The notes below the pieces were generated by a model. That model saw nothing but the letters and a program-made list of their open reading frames with translations. It was not told the origin of the DNA and ran no database searches. The translations under genes and the position numbers were made by a program. This document shows, piece by piece, positions 34,269 through 43,243 of a DNA stretch of 64,000 bases (position 1 is its first letter; each line of letters begins with the position of its first letter). The DNA comes from Mesobacillus jeotgali (GTDB lineage: Bacteria > Bacillota > Bacilli > Bacillales > Cytobacillaceae), in contig NZ_FVZC01000007.1 in NCBI RefSeq assembly GCF_900166585.1, forward strand, positions 744,001-808,000. Direction: 5' to 3'.

Positions 34269-35993
34269 ATGAGTATATTTTCATTTATAAAACCATATCG
34301 CATCCCTATTGCGATTGCGCTTAGCTTGATGCTCGTTGAATTGGCAGTTGAACTTGTCCAGCCGCTTTTGATTGCAAAAATCATCGATGAGGGGATAGTT
34401 GCCAGGGACCTCGACACGGTCGTCAAATGGGGCGGTGTCATGCTTGGAATCTCTTTTCTAGCTTTTGCATCAGGTATTGCCAATTCGTTTATCGCTGCAC
34501 ATGCAGGGCAAAGTTTTGGCTTTGACCTTCGTGAAAAGCTTTTTTCGAAGGTCCAGGCTTTTTCCTTCACGAATTTCAGTCATTTTCCATCCTCTTCCTT
34601 GATCACGAGGATCACCAATGATGTGACCCAGCTGCAGAATACCTTTTTCATGAGCCTCCGGATTGCGATGCGTGCACCACTGCTGGTGATCGGGGGAATC
34701 ATCATGGCGATGACGGTTCATGTAAAATTGGCCCTGCCATTTGTCATCATCATCCCGCCTCTTTTAATTTTCCTCATTTGGATCATGACAAAGGCAGCAG
34801 GTTTGTTCAAAAGTGTCCAAAAGCGTCTCGATAAAGTGAATAGTGTAATGAGAGAAAACCTGGTGGGCATGAGACTGATCAAAGCTTTTGCAAGGGGGAA
34901 TTACGAGGGCACAAGATTTTCAAAAGCCAGCACTAAACTAAAGGATCGAACTGTATTTGCTTTAAGGGTTACTGAGGTAACCATTCCAGTACTTCTTCTA
35001 TTCATGAACCTGAGTGTTATTGCCGTTCTCTGGTTTGGTAAAATAGACGTTCAGTCAGGTAGGGTGTCAGTTGGCGAAGTGGTTGCGATTGTGAACTACG
35101 CTGCGAGGATTACAGCTGCTTTTTCAATGTTTTCATGGATTATCATGGTATTTTCCCGTGCAAGGGCGTCGGCTGAGCGTGTAACCGATGTGATGAACGA
35201 GGAAATCGATCTTGAAGATACTGCTGGCAGCCGGGATGGTTACGAAATTACCAGGGGTAAAGTTGAGTTTGATAAGGTTTCTTTCCAGTTCCCCAACACC
35301 AACATCCCAATCCTCCAAAATTTATCATTCACAATTAACCAGGGAGAAACAGTGGCTGTCCTGGGAGCTACCGGAGCAGGAAAAACAGCCATGTTCCAGC
35401 TTATCCCGCGGTTGTATGATGTCACCAGCGGCGAAATCCGGATCGATGGCAGGAACATAAAGGAGATGAAGCTTAAAAGCCTAAGGGAGGGAATCGGATA
35501 CGTACCACAGGAGGCATTACTATTCACCGGATCCATAAAGGAGAATTTAGCGTGGGGTAAACAAGAAGCTGCTGATGAGGAATTAGTGAAGGCAGCATCT
35601 GACGCACAAATCCATGAAACAATTCAGAAACTGCCAAATCAGTACGATACGCTTCTTGGGCAAAAAGGCGTCAACCTTTCAGGCGGGCAAAAGCAGCGAT
35701 TATCCATCGCCCGGGCTTTGATTAAAAACCCTAAAATCCTTCTGCTTGATGACAGCACAAGTGCGCTCGATTTAAAAACGGAAGCCAAACTGCTGGATGC
35801 TATAAGCAAATATCAGTGTACGACGATTATCATTACACAAAAGATCAGCACAGCGAAGGAAGCTGATAAAATTCTTCTGCTGGAAGACGGAACCTTGATA
35901 GGCTGCGGAAACCATGAATATTTGCTGGAGAATTCTTCACTTTACCAGGCAATATACAACTCCCAGTTCGGGGAGGTGAAGGCAGGGTGCTAA
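34269..35993 (+). CDS. yfiB: Heterodimeric ABC exporter subunit, degenerate-site half (YfiB-like)
   Basis: 574 residues: six membrane segments (to ~310) and an ATPase domain. Walker A GATGAGKT, signature [10 protein letters not shown] intact, but the Walker B end is LLLDDSTSALD (Asp instead of catalytic Glu) and the H-loop His is replaced (IITQKIS). These changes mark the non-hydrolysing site of a heterodimer. ATG 34269 has AGGGGGGA about 9 nt upstream. Overlaps yfiC by 7 nt, so the pair is translationally coupled. Substrate, probably lipophilic compounds, unknown. Confidence 0.9.
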   Translation: MSIFSFIKPYRIPIAIALSLMLVELAVELVQPLLIAKIIDEGIVARDLDTVVKWGGVMLGISFLAFASGIANSFIAAHAGQSFGFDLREKLFSKVQAFSFTNFSHFPSSSLITRITNDVTQLQNTFFMSLRIAMRAPLLVIGGIIMAMTVHVKLALPFVIIIPPLLIFLIWIMTKAAGLFKSVQKRLDKVNSVMRENLVGMRLIKAFARGNYEGTRFSKASTKLKDRTVFALRVTEVTIPVLLLFMNLSVIAVLWFGKIDVQSGRVSVGEVVAIVNYAARITAAFSMFSWIIMVFSRARASAERVTDVMNEEIDLEDTAGSRDGYEITRGKVEFDKVSFQFPNTNIPILQNLSFTINQGETVAVLGATGAGKTAMFQLIPRLYDVTSGEIRIDGRNIKEMKLKSLREGIGYVPQEALLFTGSIKENLAWGKQEAADEELVKAASDAQIHETIQKLPNQYDTLLGQKGVNLSGGQKQRLSIARALIKNPKILLLDDSTSALDLKTEAKLLDAISKYQCTTIIITQKISTAKEADKILLLEDGTLIGCGNHEYLLENSSLYQAIYNSQFGEVKAGC

Positions 35994-37789
35994 AAAAACA
36001 AAAAGAATATAAGGCAGACGAAAACAAAAGTATGGCAAGGGGAGTTGGAGCTACCATCAGAAGAATATGGTCCTACCTTGCAGACCAAAAGAGCCTGCTG
36101 ATCCTGGTGCTTTTGATGGTGGTAGCAAGCTCAGCGCTTGGATTATTAGGTCCATTCCTTATCGGCTGGGGAATCGATAAGTATTTTGCGACTGATTCTA
36201 CAGATGGATTCCTATGGCTGTTACTTGGCCTGGCTGCAGTTTACCTGTTCCATTCATTATCATTGTGGTTCCAAAGCTACTGGATGATTGGAATCGCCCA
36301 GAAGACTGTCTATACAATGAGGAAACAACTATTCAATCATTTTCATAAGCTCTCGATTGATTTCTTTAACAAACGCCAGCATGGCGAACTCATGAGCAGG
36401 GTTACAAATGATATTGAAAATGTCAGCGCAACGCTGAATTCCTCCGTCATCCAGATTTTTTCTAGTGTTCTTACCCTTGTGGGGACGTTAGCCGTTATGA
36501 TCTGGCTGAGTCCTTTACTAACCCTGGTGACCATGATTATCGTCCCGCTGATGTTCGTGGGGATGAAATGGATTACGAGCAGGACTGGAAGACTGTATAA
36601 AGAACAGCAGCGACGGCTTGGTGAGATGAATGGGTATATTGAGGAAACCATTTCTGGCCAAAAAATCATTAAATCCTTTTCGCAGGAACCAAAAGTCATT
36701 GAAGAGTTCCGTGTGAAAAATCAGCAATTGAAGGAATCAGGTTACTGGGCACAGACTTTTACCGGTTTCATTCCGAAATTGATGAATATGCTCAATAACC
36801 TCAGTTTTACAATAGTGGCAGGCGTTGGCGGCTTCTTCGCCTTAAAAGGATATGTAACGATAGGTACAATTGTTATCTTTTCAGAATACTCCCGTCAGTT
36901 CACAAGGCCACTCAATGACTTATCCAATCAATTCAATACCTTGCTTTCTGCTGTAGCAGGTGCCGATCGGGTTTTCGATATCATTGATACGGAAGAAGAG
37001 GCTGTTGATGAAAAAGGAGCTGAACCACTGCCAAACATCTTAGGGAAGGTCGAGTTCAAAGACGTATCTTTTTCTTATGAAAAGGGGGGAGATACGGTAT
37101 CTGATTTGAACTTCATTGCAGAACCCGGCCAAACCGTTGCACTAGTTGGCCCGACTGGAGCAGGCAAATCAACAATCATAAACCTGGTATCGCGATTTTA
37201 TGAACCTGATCAAGGAATGATTTTAATTGATGGGCACGACAGTAAAAAAATCACCCGTGAAAGTCTGCGAAAGCAAATGGGTTTTGTCCTCCAGGATTCA
37301 TTCCTGTTCCAGGGGAGCATCAGGGAGAATATCCGCTATGGAAAATTGGATGCTACCGATGAGGAAGTAGAGAAAGCGGCAAAGGCAGCGAATGCCCATA
37401 CCTTCATACAAAGATTGCCTGAAGGATATGAAACAGAGTTGAACCAGGATGATGCCGGCATAAGCCAGGGGCAAAAACAGCTTCTATCCATTGCCAGAGC
37501 CATCCTTGCTGACCCTTCGATATTGATACTCGATGAAGCAACAAGCAGTATTGATACGATTACAGAACTTAAAATTCAGGAAGCACTCCAGCATTTGCTG
37601 AAGGGAAGAACTAGTTTCATTATAGCCCACCGTTTGAATACGATAAAAAGTGCCGATCGGATTATCGTCATAGAAAGCGGGCAAATTATTGAAAAAGGCA
37701 AACATGATGAACTGCTGGCTCAGAAGGGGTTTTATTATGAACTTTATACAAGCCAGCTGGAAAAAAAGAAAATGTTGATGAATTATTAG
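35987..37789 (+). CDS. yfiC: Heterodimeric ABC exporter subunit, catalytic half (YfiC-like)
   Basis: 600 residues. N-terminal ~40-residue cytoplasmic extension, six membrane segments, ATPase with Walker A GPTGAGKS, Walker [12 protein letters not shown] with catalytic Glu and H-loop AHRLN intact, but the signature is ISQGQKQLLS instead of LSGGQ. It therefore supplies the catalytic residues while YfiB supplies the good signature. GTG start at 35987 with GGGAGG 11 nt upstream. Confidence 0.9.
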   Translation: MLKKQKEYKADENKSMARGVGATIRRIWSYLADQKSLLILVLLMVVASSALGLLGPFLIGWGIDKYFATDSTDGFLWLLLGLAAVYLFHSLSLWFQSYWMIGIAQKTVYTMRKQLFNHFHKLSIDFFNKRQHGELMSRVTNDIENVSATLNSSVIQIFSSVLTLVGTLAVMIWLSPLLTLVTMIIVPLMFVGMKWITSRTGRLYKEQQRRLGEMNGYIEETISGQKIIKSFSQEPKVIEEFRVKNQQLKESGYWAQTFTGFIPKLMNMLNNLSFTIVAGVGGFFALKGYVTIGTIVIFSEYSRQFTRPLNDLSNQFNTLLSAVAGADRVFDIIDTEEEAVDEKGAEPLPNILGKVEFKDVSFSYEKGGDTVSDLNFIAEPGQTVALVGPTGAGKSTIINLVSRFYEPDQGMILIDGHDSKKITRESLRKQMGFVLQDSFLFQGSIRENIRYGKLDATDEEVEKAAKAANAHTFIQRLPEGYETELNQDDAGISQGQKQLLSIARAILADPSILILDEATSSIDTITELKIQEALQHLLKGRTSFIIAHRLNTIKSADRIIVIESGQIIEKGKHDELLAQKGFYYELYTSQLEKKKMLMNY

Positions 37790-37790
37790 C

Positions 37791-37813
37791 GAGGAGCCTA
37801 GGGCTCCTCTTTT
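37791..37813 (+). terminator. Terminator of yfiBC
   Basis: GAGGAGCC-TAG-GGCTCCTC followed by TTTTA. Confidence 0.85.
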
Positions 37814-37963
37814 ATTCGATTTGAGTAATCTGGGGGGCTGTTTATATGACAAATTTCCCGGGGAATAGAGGATTCATGAAAACTTTGTCGTATTCCTAAA
37901 TGAAGATACCATTTATTGGCCTTATTCCTTAATTTAACTCTCTTCGAATGGAGAAGATAAAAA

Positions 37964-39265
37964 ATGCTTGCCGAGAAACTCCTGTTAAATGTCTTGATCA
38001 TTCTGTTGCCAATCTTTATTCATAGTGTTCTTTCTGACGATAAGAGGGTAGGGAACTCCCCGTTTTTATGCGGGGTCCTGCAAAGTTTCGCCTTATTTCT
38101 GTCGCTTATGTTTTCATACAAAGAAGGGGGCTTATACTGGGATCTTCGCTATGTCCCGATGGTGCTTGCTTTTCTGTATGGGGGCCGGATTGCAGGGGGC
38201 ATGGTTTTAATTACCTATCTCGCAACAAGAACTTTTATGGGCGGTGATATCCTTCTCGGTTATGCAAGCGGTTTTCTGGCTGCAATTGTTCCATTCCTGT
38301 TCTTGAAAAGATTTTGGAATCTGGATGCAAAAAGGAGAGTAAAAACAGCTGTTATTATAGGATTTTGGCCATCACTTTCCATGCTTGTAATCCTGATAAC
38401 CAATATTATAATCAATGAAGCCAAAGGAGAAGACTCTAATAAAATTCTGATGAATGTAGCGATCTTCGGTATCATCCAAATATTCGCCGTTTGGGTGACA
38501 GCAATCCTGAATGAGGCGATGATTGAAAAGGATTTAATGAAGAAAGAAATCCTGAGGGCAGAAAAACTCAATACTCTCGGTGAATTGGCAGCTTCCATTG
38601 CACATGAAATCAGAAATCCGCTCACAGTGGTAAAAGGATTTCTGCAAATGATGCACAAGCAAGAAAAGGGAGATAATTATTACTATTTAAGTCTGGTGCT
38701 TACCGAACTCGGCAGGGCTGAGTCCATCATTAATGATTATCTGAATTTTGCCAAACCACAATTCGAGAAGCTGGAAGACGCCAAACTCGCTGAAATTATT
38801 ACAGAGGTCACGTTACTTCTTGAAGCCTTCGCAGCAAAAGAAGGAGTACAGGTGAATGTCAAACTTGATTGGGATGTATACGTCAAAACGGACCGAAACC
38901 AGTTGAAACAAGCTCTTGTAAACCTTATAAAAAATGCGATAGAAGCCACAGAAGAAGGCGGCGAGGTGCACATCAGCCAGGCTTCAGCAGGTCAAGAATC
39001 ATATGTAGTCATTTCAGATACGGGTAAAGGAATGGATCAGGACCAGCTAGCGCGTCTAGGCACGCTTTTTTATACAACAAAAGATAAGGGTACCGGACTT
39101 GGTACATCCGTTTCAATCAAAATCATTGAGACGATGGGCGGATCCATTTCATTCAAGAGTGAAAAAGGCGTTGGAACGGAAGTAACTATCATACTCCCTA
39201 CATATAAAACATCGTTCTTAGAGGGGCAGAATAATGCAAAACTTAGTACAATAGTTAAACAATGA
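37964..39265 (+). CDS. Membrane sensor histidine kinase (KinB-like)
   Basis: 433 residues. About six membrane segments in 1-190 of the LytS/5TM type, then HisKA with ELAASIAHEIRNPLTVVKGF (phospho-His near 216) and HATPase motifs NLIKNAIEA, SDTGKGM, GTGLGTSVS. This plan is shared with sporulation kinase KinB. No response regulator is adjacent on this strand, consistent with an orphan phosphorelay kinase. ATG preceded by GGAGAAG. Confidence 0.82.
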   Translation: MLAEKLLLNVLIILLPIFIHSVLSDDKRVGNSPFLCGVLQSFALFLSLMFSYKEGGLYWDLRYVPMVLAFLYGGRIAGGMVLITYLATRTFMGGDILLGYASGFLAAIVPFLFLKRFWNLDAKRRVKTAVIIGFWPSLSMLVILITNIIINEAKGEDSNKILMNVAIFGIIQIFAVWVTAILNEAMIEKDLMKKEILRAEKLNTLGELAASIAHEIRNPLTVVKGFLQMMHKQEKGDNYYYLSLVLTELGRAESIINDYLNFAKPQFEKLEDAKLAEIITEVTLLLEAFAAKEGVQVNVKLDWDVYVKTDRNQLKQALVNLIKNAIEATEEGGEVHISQASAGQESYVVISDTGKGMDQDQLARLGTLFYTTKDKGTGLGTSVSIKIIETMGGSISFKSEKGVGTEVTIILPTYKTSFLEGQNNAKLSTIVKQ

Positions 39266-39314
39266 CCCAGTGGACTCTATATTTGTCCAAGGGTTGTTTT
39301 TCTTTATGAACATA

Positions 39315-40229
39315 TCACTGATGAATTGATTTACGTGATTCCAGGTATAAAGCCTGAAGAAACTTCTTAATGTTGGATCGGGGAGCAATTGAACATGTCT
39401 CTGTTTTGCCCTCTAACTCCAGCATCTTCATGCGAACCTGCTCATAGTCAAAAAATGAACTGCTGTAATGGTCAAATTTCGGGTTTGAATAATCAGTCAA
39501 ACCTAATGAGGCTAGATGTTCCAAAGCTTGTTGAAGTGCCCTGCGAACTCGCTGTTCACCAGCTTTCATCTCTTTTCGGACTTCGGCATTCGAAGCATTT
39601 GGCCCTAATCGTTTTTTCATAATCTCTTCAAATAGATCCTTTAAAGGCGGGGTCTCTTTGATTCCCTTCTGCTCATGTTCGTAAAGTATATTTAACAGGT
39701 CTAGGAGGTCTTTATTGCCGCTTTCACTGATGATTCCCAGTTCGAACAGTATATTCTTCCCTGAGCTGACTATCGAATATGTCCTTTTAGGTGAACTTAT
39801 ATTTGTCTTTAATCCGGGAAGCATGTTCAGCGATCGCTGGATTTCCAAAAGGGATTTTTTAAGTGACAGGTTATCACATACTTTTTTGATTACACTTGAG
39901 ACTTCAAGCTTGTTAAGCGGTTTGGTAATATAATATTCAACACCAAGTCCATAAGCCTCACCAATCAGTTCTTTCGATTCCACTTGAGAAATCATAATAA
40001 TCTTTCCAGTGAATGAAGGACCTATTTCTTTAATTGTTTCCAAACCATCACGATTTGGCATCAGTAGATCAATCAGTAATATATCAATATTCTTAGCTTC
40101 GAGTATATCAGCATAAACCTCAGAACCATCTTCCGCCTCTCCTTCTACTGTGCCGAAATCCTGCTCTTCAACGATTGTGGCCAGCATGGCTCTAATTGCT
40201 GTTGAATCATCCACAATAAAAAACCTCAT
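39315..40229 (-). CDS. Response regulator, GlnL/YcbB type
   Basis: 304 residues. Receiver domain 1-120: DD at 7-8, phospho-Asp in DILLIDLLMP near 55, Lys in YYITKPL. The C-terminal ~160 residues match the YcbB DNA-binding domain (KKRLGPNASNAEVRKEMKAGEQR) rather than a common wHTH. In B. subtilis this type (GlnL) controls a glutamine uptake/glutaminase operon. Here it is encoded after its kinase and next to a dicarboxylate/aspartase operon, which is its likely target (inference). Confidence 0.83.
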   Translation of the reverse strand: MRFFIVDDSTAIRAMLATIVEEQDFGTVEGEAEDGSEVYADILEAKNIDILLIDLLMPNRDGLETIKEIGPSFTGKIIMISQVESKELIGEAYGLGVEYYITKPLNKLEVSSVIKKVCDNLSLKKSLLEIQRSLNMLPGLKTNISSPKRTYSIVSSGKNILFELGIISESGNKDLLDLLNILYEHEQKGIKETPPLKDLFEEIMKKRLGPNASNAEVRKEMKAGEQRVRRALQQALEHLASLGLTDYSNPKFDHYSSSFFDYEQVRMKMLELEGKTETCSIAPRSNIKKFLQALYLESRKSIHQ

Positions 40230-40234
40230 TATGA

Positions 40235-41506
40235 TTAACCTCCTTGTGTAAGACTTCGAATTGGAACTTCGATGCTGAAAATGGTATTAAAGCCAATGCA
40301 GTTCTCATGTTCGATTTTTATTCTTCCATCAATATTTTCAATTGCATTCTTGACGTAAGATAGTCCGATACCGTTGGAGGCCGCTCCTTCATGATTGAAC
40401 TTAGTTGTGAACCCTGGCTCGAAAACAAGCTGTCTATTTCGAATTGATATGCCTGGTCCGTTATCCTTTACCTGGATAATCACCATATCTTGATTGCGAT
40501 TTACATCTAATTGGATGATACCCGAATGGTGAACTGCTTCGACTGCGTTTGCAACAAGGTTATTGATAACAGACATTAGCATGAATGTATGATAGGGAGG
40601 GTGCTCTCCAGTAACGAAACTTGTAATTTCAATAGATTTTCCTAATGTATCAGCATAATTTCCATTTGCTTTTATGATTACCTGCAAAATTTCTTCAATA
40701 TCCAAAAAGTCACTCAGGTTCTCCTTGACCATTAACTTTATCAGTCCGGCATAAATACGCTGGTTGTCTTTTTTGATTTCGTGCAACTCACCGGCAATCT
40801 TAAGCGCTGAGTTAGCTTGTTTTTCCTGCTGCTCCTCCTTTAATTCCTTATATAATGAATAGCATTGAGAAGTTAAATATTCGGCATTTTTCATCGTTTT
40901 CTTTAGCTGAATCATTTCTACATATAAATTCGATATTAACATCAGCATTTGTTCATTTCGTTTCTTTTGCTGCCCTTCAGATAATCTGGCTTCTCTAATG
41001 ACAAGAATATTGAAAAAGCCTAATACAAAGAAACTACGGATAAAGGCAATAATTCCAATGGTCAAGAAAGTGCTCAGATTGATCGGAGAATGTGAGAGTA
41101 ATGAACGAAAAAAGATTTCGATCATGCTTGCAGTAATCTCAACAATGACCCCAAGCAATCCAACCAAGAAAGGTTTACTATATAGTGTATGAATCTTAAA
41201 TAAATAGAAGAGCAGTGCAAAGGTCAAATAATAAAAGAAGACAGGGAAGTGTAAAAGAAATGCTTCCTTAAGGATGTAGATATTCTCAGAAAAGCTGAAC
41301 AAGGCAACCCTAAAAAGCACTACTGCCAATCCGGCAGCCATTCCAGCCAATAATGGATGCAGTTTTTTTGACCATAACAAAATGAAGAAAAAAATCGGCG
41401 TTCCTAAACTAACCCTCATATCACCTTCAAAAGGATAGAACTTCAATTCCCCTCCAATCGGAACGGCAATCATTATCGCTATATATAAGAACAGCTTTTC
41501 TTTCAT
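40235..41506 (-). CDS. Sensor histidine kinase, GlnK/YcbA type
   Basis: 423 residues. Six or so membrane segments in 1-180, a coiled linker, a probable phospho-acceptor in ELHEIKKDNQRIYAGL near 243, and HATPase motifs NNLVANAVEAV, VKDNGPGI and GIGLSYVKNAIE. ATG 41506 has AGAGGTGG upstream. Cotranscribed with the regulator 5 nt downstream; divergent from the Dcu-aspartase operon. Confidence 0.83.
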   Translation of the reverse strand: MKEKLFLYIAIMIAVPIGGELKFYPFEGDMRVSLGTPIFFFILLWSKKLHPLLAGMAAGLAVVLFRVALFSFSENIYILKEAFLLHFPVFFYYLTFALLFYLFKIHTLYSKPFLVGLLGVIVEITASMIEIFFRSLLSHSPINLSTFLTIGIIAFIRSFFVLGFFNILVIREARLSEGQQKKRNEQMLMLISNLYVEMIQLKKTMKNAEYLTSQCYSLYKELKEEQQEKQANSALKIAGELHEIKKDNQRIYAGLIKLMVKENLSDFLDIEEILQVIIKANGNYADTLGKSIEITSFVTGEHPPYHTFMLMSVINNLVANAVEAVHHSGIIQLDVNRNQDMVIIQVKDNGPGISIRNRQLVFEPGFTTKFNHEGAASNGIGLSYVKNAIENIDGRIKIEHENCIGFNTIFSIEVPIRSLTQGG

Positions 41507-41859
41507 GCTTCCACCTCTTTTCATTTCAATCTTGTTTTAAGACTCATATTCTTCATGTGGACAATACTATTTTAATCGAGCCATGATGTGTTGGCTTGTT
41601 TAATTTTGACAATATTATTAAGAACCGCATTGCCTTTGTTACTTTTTGTAGTATTCAGTAGGGCGGAATATAAAATAAGAATGTAAAGGAAAGGAAGCAA
41701 CTTAATGCAGGATTTAATTAAGATGAGGCTAGTATAATTTGATTTGTGAAAAACTTCACAATTAGTAAGGGCAGGTGGTATTTGCTGTTATAAAGCTGAC
41801 ATCACAGCTGTTTGGATTATAGGCAGGTTAGAAAAATTTTGTATAAGGAGGTAACAAAA
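41507..41859. other. Divergent region between two-component pair and Dcu operon
   Basis: About 350 bp, AT-rich, no gene. Holds a TATAAT at 41733-41738 and the Fnr box at 41745-41760; promoters for both directions must lie here. Confidence 0.65.
41745..41760. promoter_or_regulatory. Fnr box of the Dcu-aspartase-Sdh operon
   Basis: Perfect TGTGA-AAAACT-TCACA. A -10-like TGTTAT at 41786-41791 would place it near -45; a second candidate, TATAAT at 41733-41738, would put the box over the start, where it would repress. The dicarboxylate gene context favours activation. Confidence 0.8.
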
Positions 41860-43173
41860 ATGTTCTGGGTTCAATTTTTAATTGTAATGACATGTATCTT
41901 TATAGGAGCACGGCTCGGCGGTGTTGGGCTTGGCGTCATGGGAGGCGTAGGTCTTGGGATTCTGGTTTTTGGTTTTGGGCTTCAGCCCACATCAGCCCCG
42001 ATCGATGTAATGTTGATGATTCTGGCCGTCATTACAGCAGCTGGTGCTCTTCAGGCAGCTGGCGGAATGGAATATCTGGTCTATCTCGCTGAAAAGGCAC
42101 TGCGAAAAAATCCTAAATGGATCACATTCATTGCACCAATGGTCACATATATATTCACTTTCTGTGCTGGTACCGGCCATGTTGCCTATTCTGTACTTCC
42201 GGTTATTGCTGAGGTATCAAGAGAATCAGGCATTCGTCCAGAAAGGCCAATGTCAATTGCCGTTATAGCTTCACAACAAGCCATTACAGCAAGTCCGATA
42301 TCGGCGGCGACTGTTGCATTGCTGGCATTGCTTGCAGATTTTAATATTAGTTTAATGCAAATCTTAATGATCTGTGTTCCTTCAACATTCCTTGCATGTA
42401 TGGCGGCTGCATTCGTAGCAAGCAAGATGGGCAAGGACTTAAATATGGATCCTGATTATCTCGAGCGTTTGGAGGAAGGTCTTGCACCGATTAAGAAAGA
42501 TAAAAAAGAATTCGTTGCAAATGCTGGTGCAAAGCTTTCAGTATACCTATTCTTATTGGCAGCGGTGTTAGTTGTCATTCTTGGTTCGTTCCAGGAATTA
42601 CGTCCTGGATGGGAAATTGAGGGTGTATTCACCAGGATGAGCATGCCGGCTGCAATTGAAATTGTCATGCTGACTATAGCAGCCATGATCATCCTGTTCG
42701 CAAAACCCAAAGTAGAAGATATTGTTTCAGGCAGTGTATTCAAGGCAGGTGCTGCAGCAGTTGTAGCCATTTTTGGTATTGCATGGATGGGGGATACATT
42801 CTTCCAGGGAAATATGGCACTGATTTCTGGATCTATATCAGATCTTGTCACAGCAGCTCCGTGGTTGTTCGCTATTGCACTATTCGCGCTCTCCATCCTT
42901 TTGTACAGCCAGGCTGCAACAGTCAGGACTCTAATGCCGCTTGGTATAACACTAGGCATTAATCCAGCCTTATTGATTGCAATGTTCCCGGCGGTGAACG
43001 GATACTTCTTCATTCCGAACTATCCCACTGTAGTTGCGGCAATTAACTTCGACCGGACTGGAACAACCAGGATTGGTAAGTATATCTTGAACCACAGTTT
43101 CATGGTGCCTGGTCTGGTTGCAACGATTGGTGCAGTCGGAATCGGTATTTTGTTAAGCACGATTATTCTTTGA
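41860..43173 (+). CDS. dcuA: Anaerobic C4-dicarboxylate transporter (DcuA/DcuB family)
   Basis: 437 residues, about ten or more membrane segments; E. coli DcuA is 433. Family stretches include TFCAGTGHVAYSVLPVIAE, IASQQAITASPISAATVALLALL and FPAVNGYFFIPNYPTVVAAINFD. Exchanges succinate for fumarate, malate or aspartate. ATG 41860 follows AAGGAGGT by 7 nt; the open frame starting 41812 lacks a ribosome site. Heads an operon with aspartase and sdhCAB. Confidence 0.92.
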   Translation: MFWVQFLIVMTCIFIGARLGGVGLGVMGGVGLGILVFGFGLQPTSAPIDVMLMILAVITAAGALQAAGGMEYLVYLAEKALRKNPKWITFIAPMVTYIFTFCAGTGHVAYSVLPVIAEVSRESGIRPERPMSIAVIASQQAITASPISAATVALLALLADFNISLMQILMICVPSTFLACMAAAFVASKMGKDLNMDPDYLERLEEGLAPIKKDKKEFVANAGAKLSVYLFLLAAVLVVILGSFQELRPGWEIEGVFTRMSMPAAIEIVMLTIAAMIILFAKPKVEDIVSGSVFKAGAAAVVAIFGIAWMGDTFFQGNMALISGSISDLVTAAPWLFAIALFALSILLYSQAATVRTLMPLGITLGINPALLIAMFPAVNGYFFIPNYPTVVAAINFDRTGTTRIGKYILNHSFMVPGLVATIGAVGIGILLSTIIL

Positions 43174-43185
43174 AGATGAACTTCA

Positions 43186-43214
43186 GGCAGCCGTTCGGAT
43201 TATGGGCGGCTGCC
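43186..43214 (+). other. Intercistronic stem-loop between dcuA and aspA
   Basis: GGCAGCCG / CGGCTGCC, 8-bp perfect arms with a 13-nt loop and no T-run, so not a plain terminator; may limit or stabilise mRNA segments. The ATG at 43202 lies in its loop and is not the aspA start. Confidence 0.65.
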
Positions 43215-43243
43215 CATTATCAATAGAAACGGGGTTGTTTGAA

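Noticed and set aside
37875..37895. Spo0A-box-like TGTCGTA before the KinB-like kinase gene
   Set aside because: One mismatch in a 7-bp motif is not significant alone and no second box is near.
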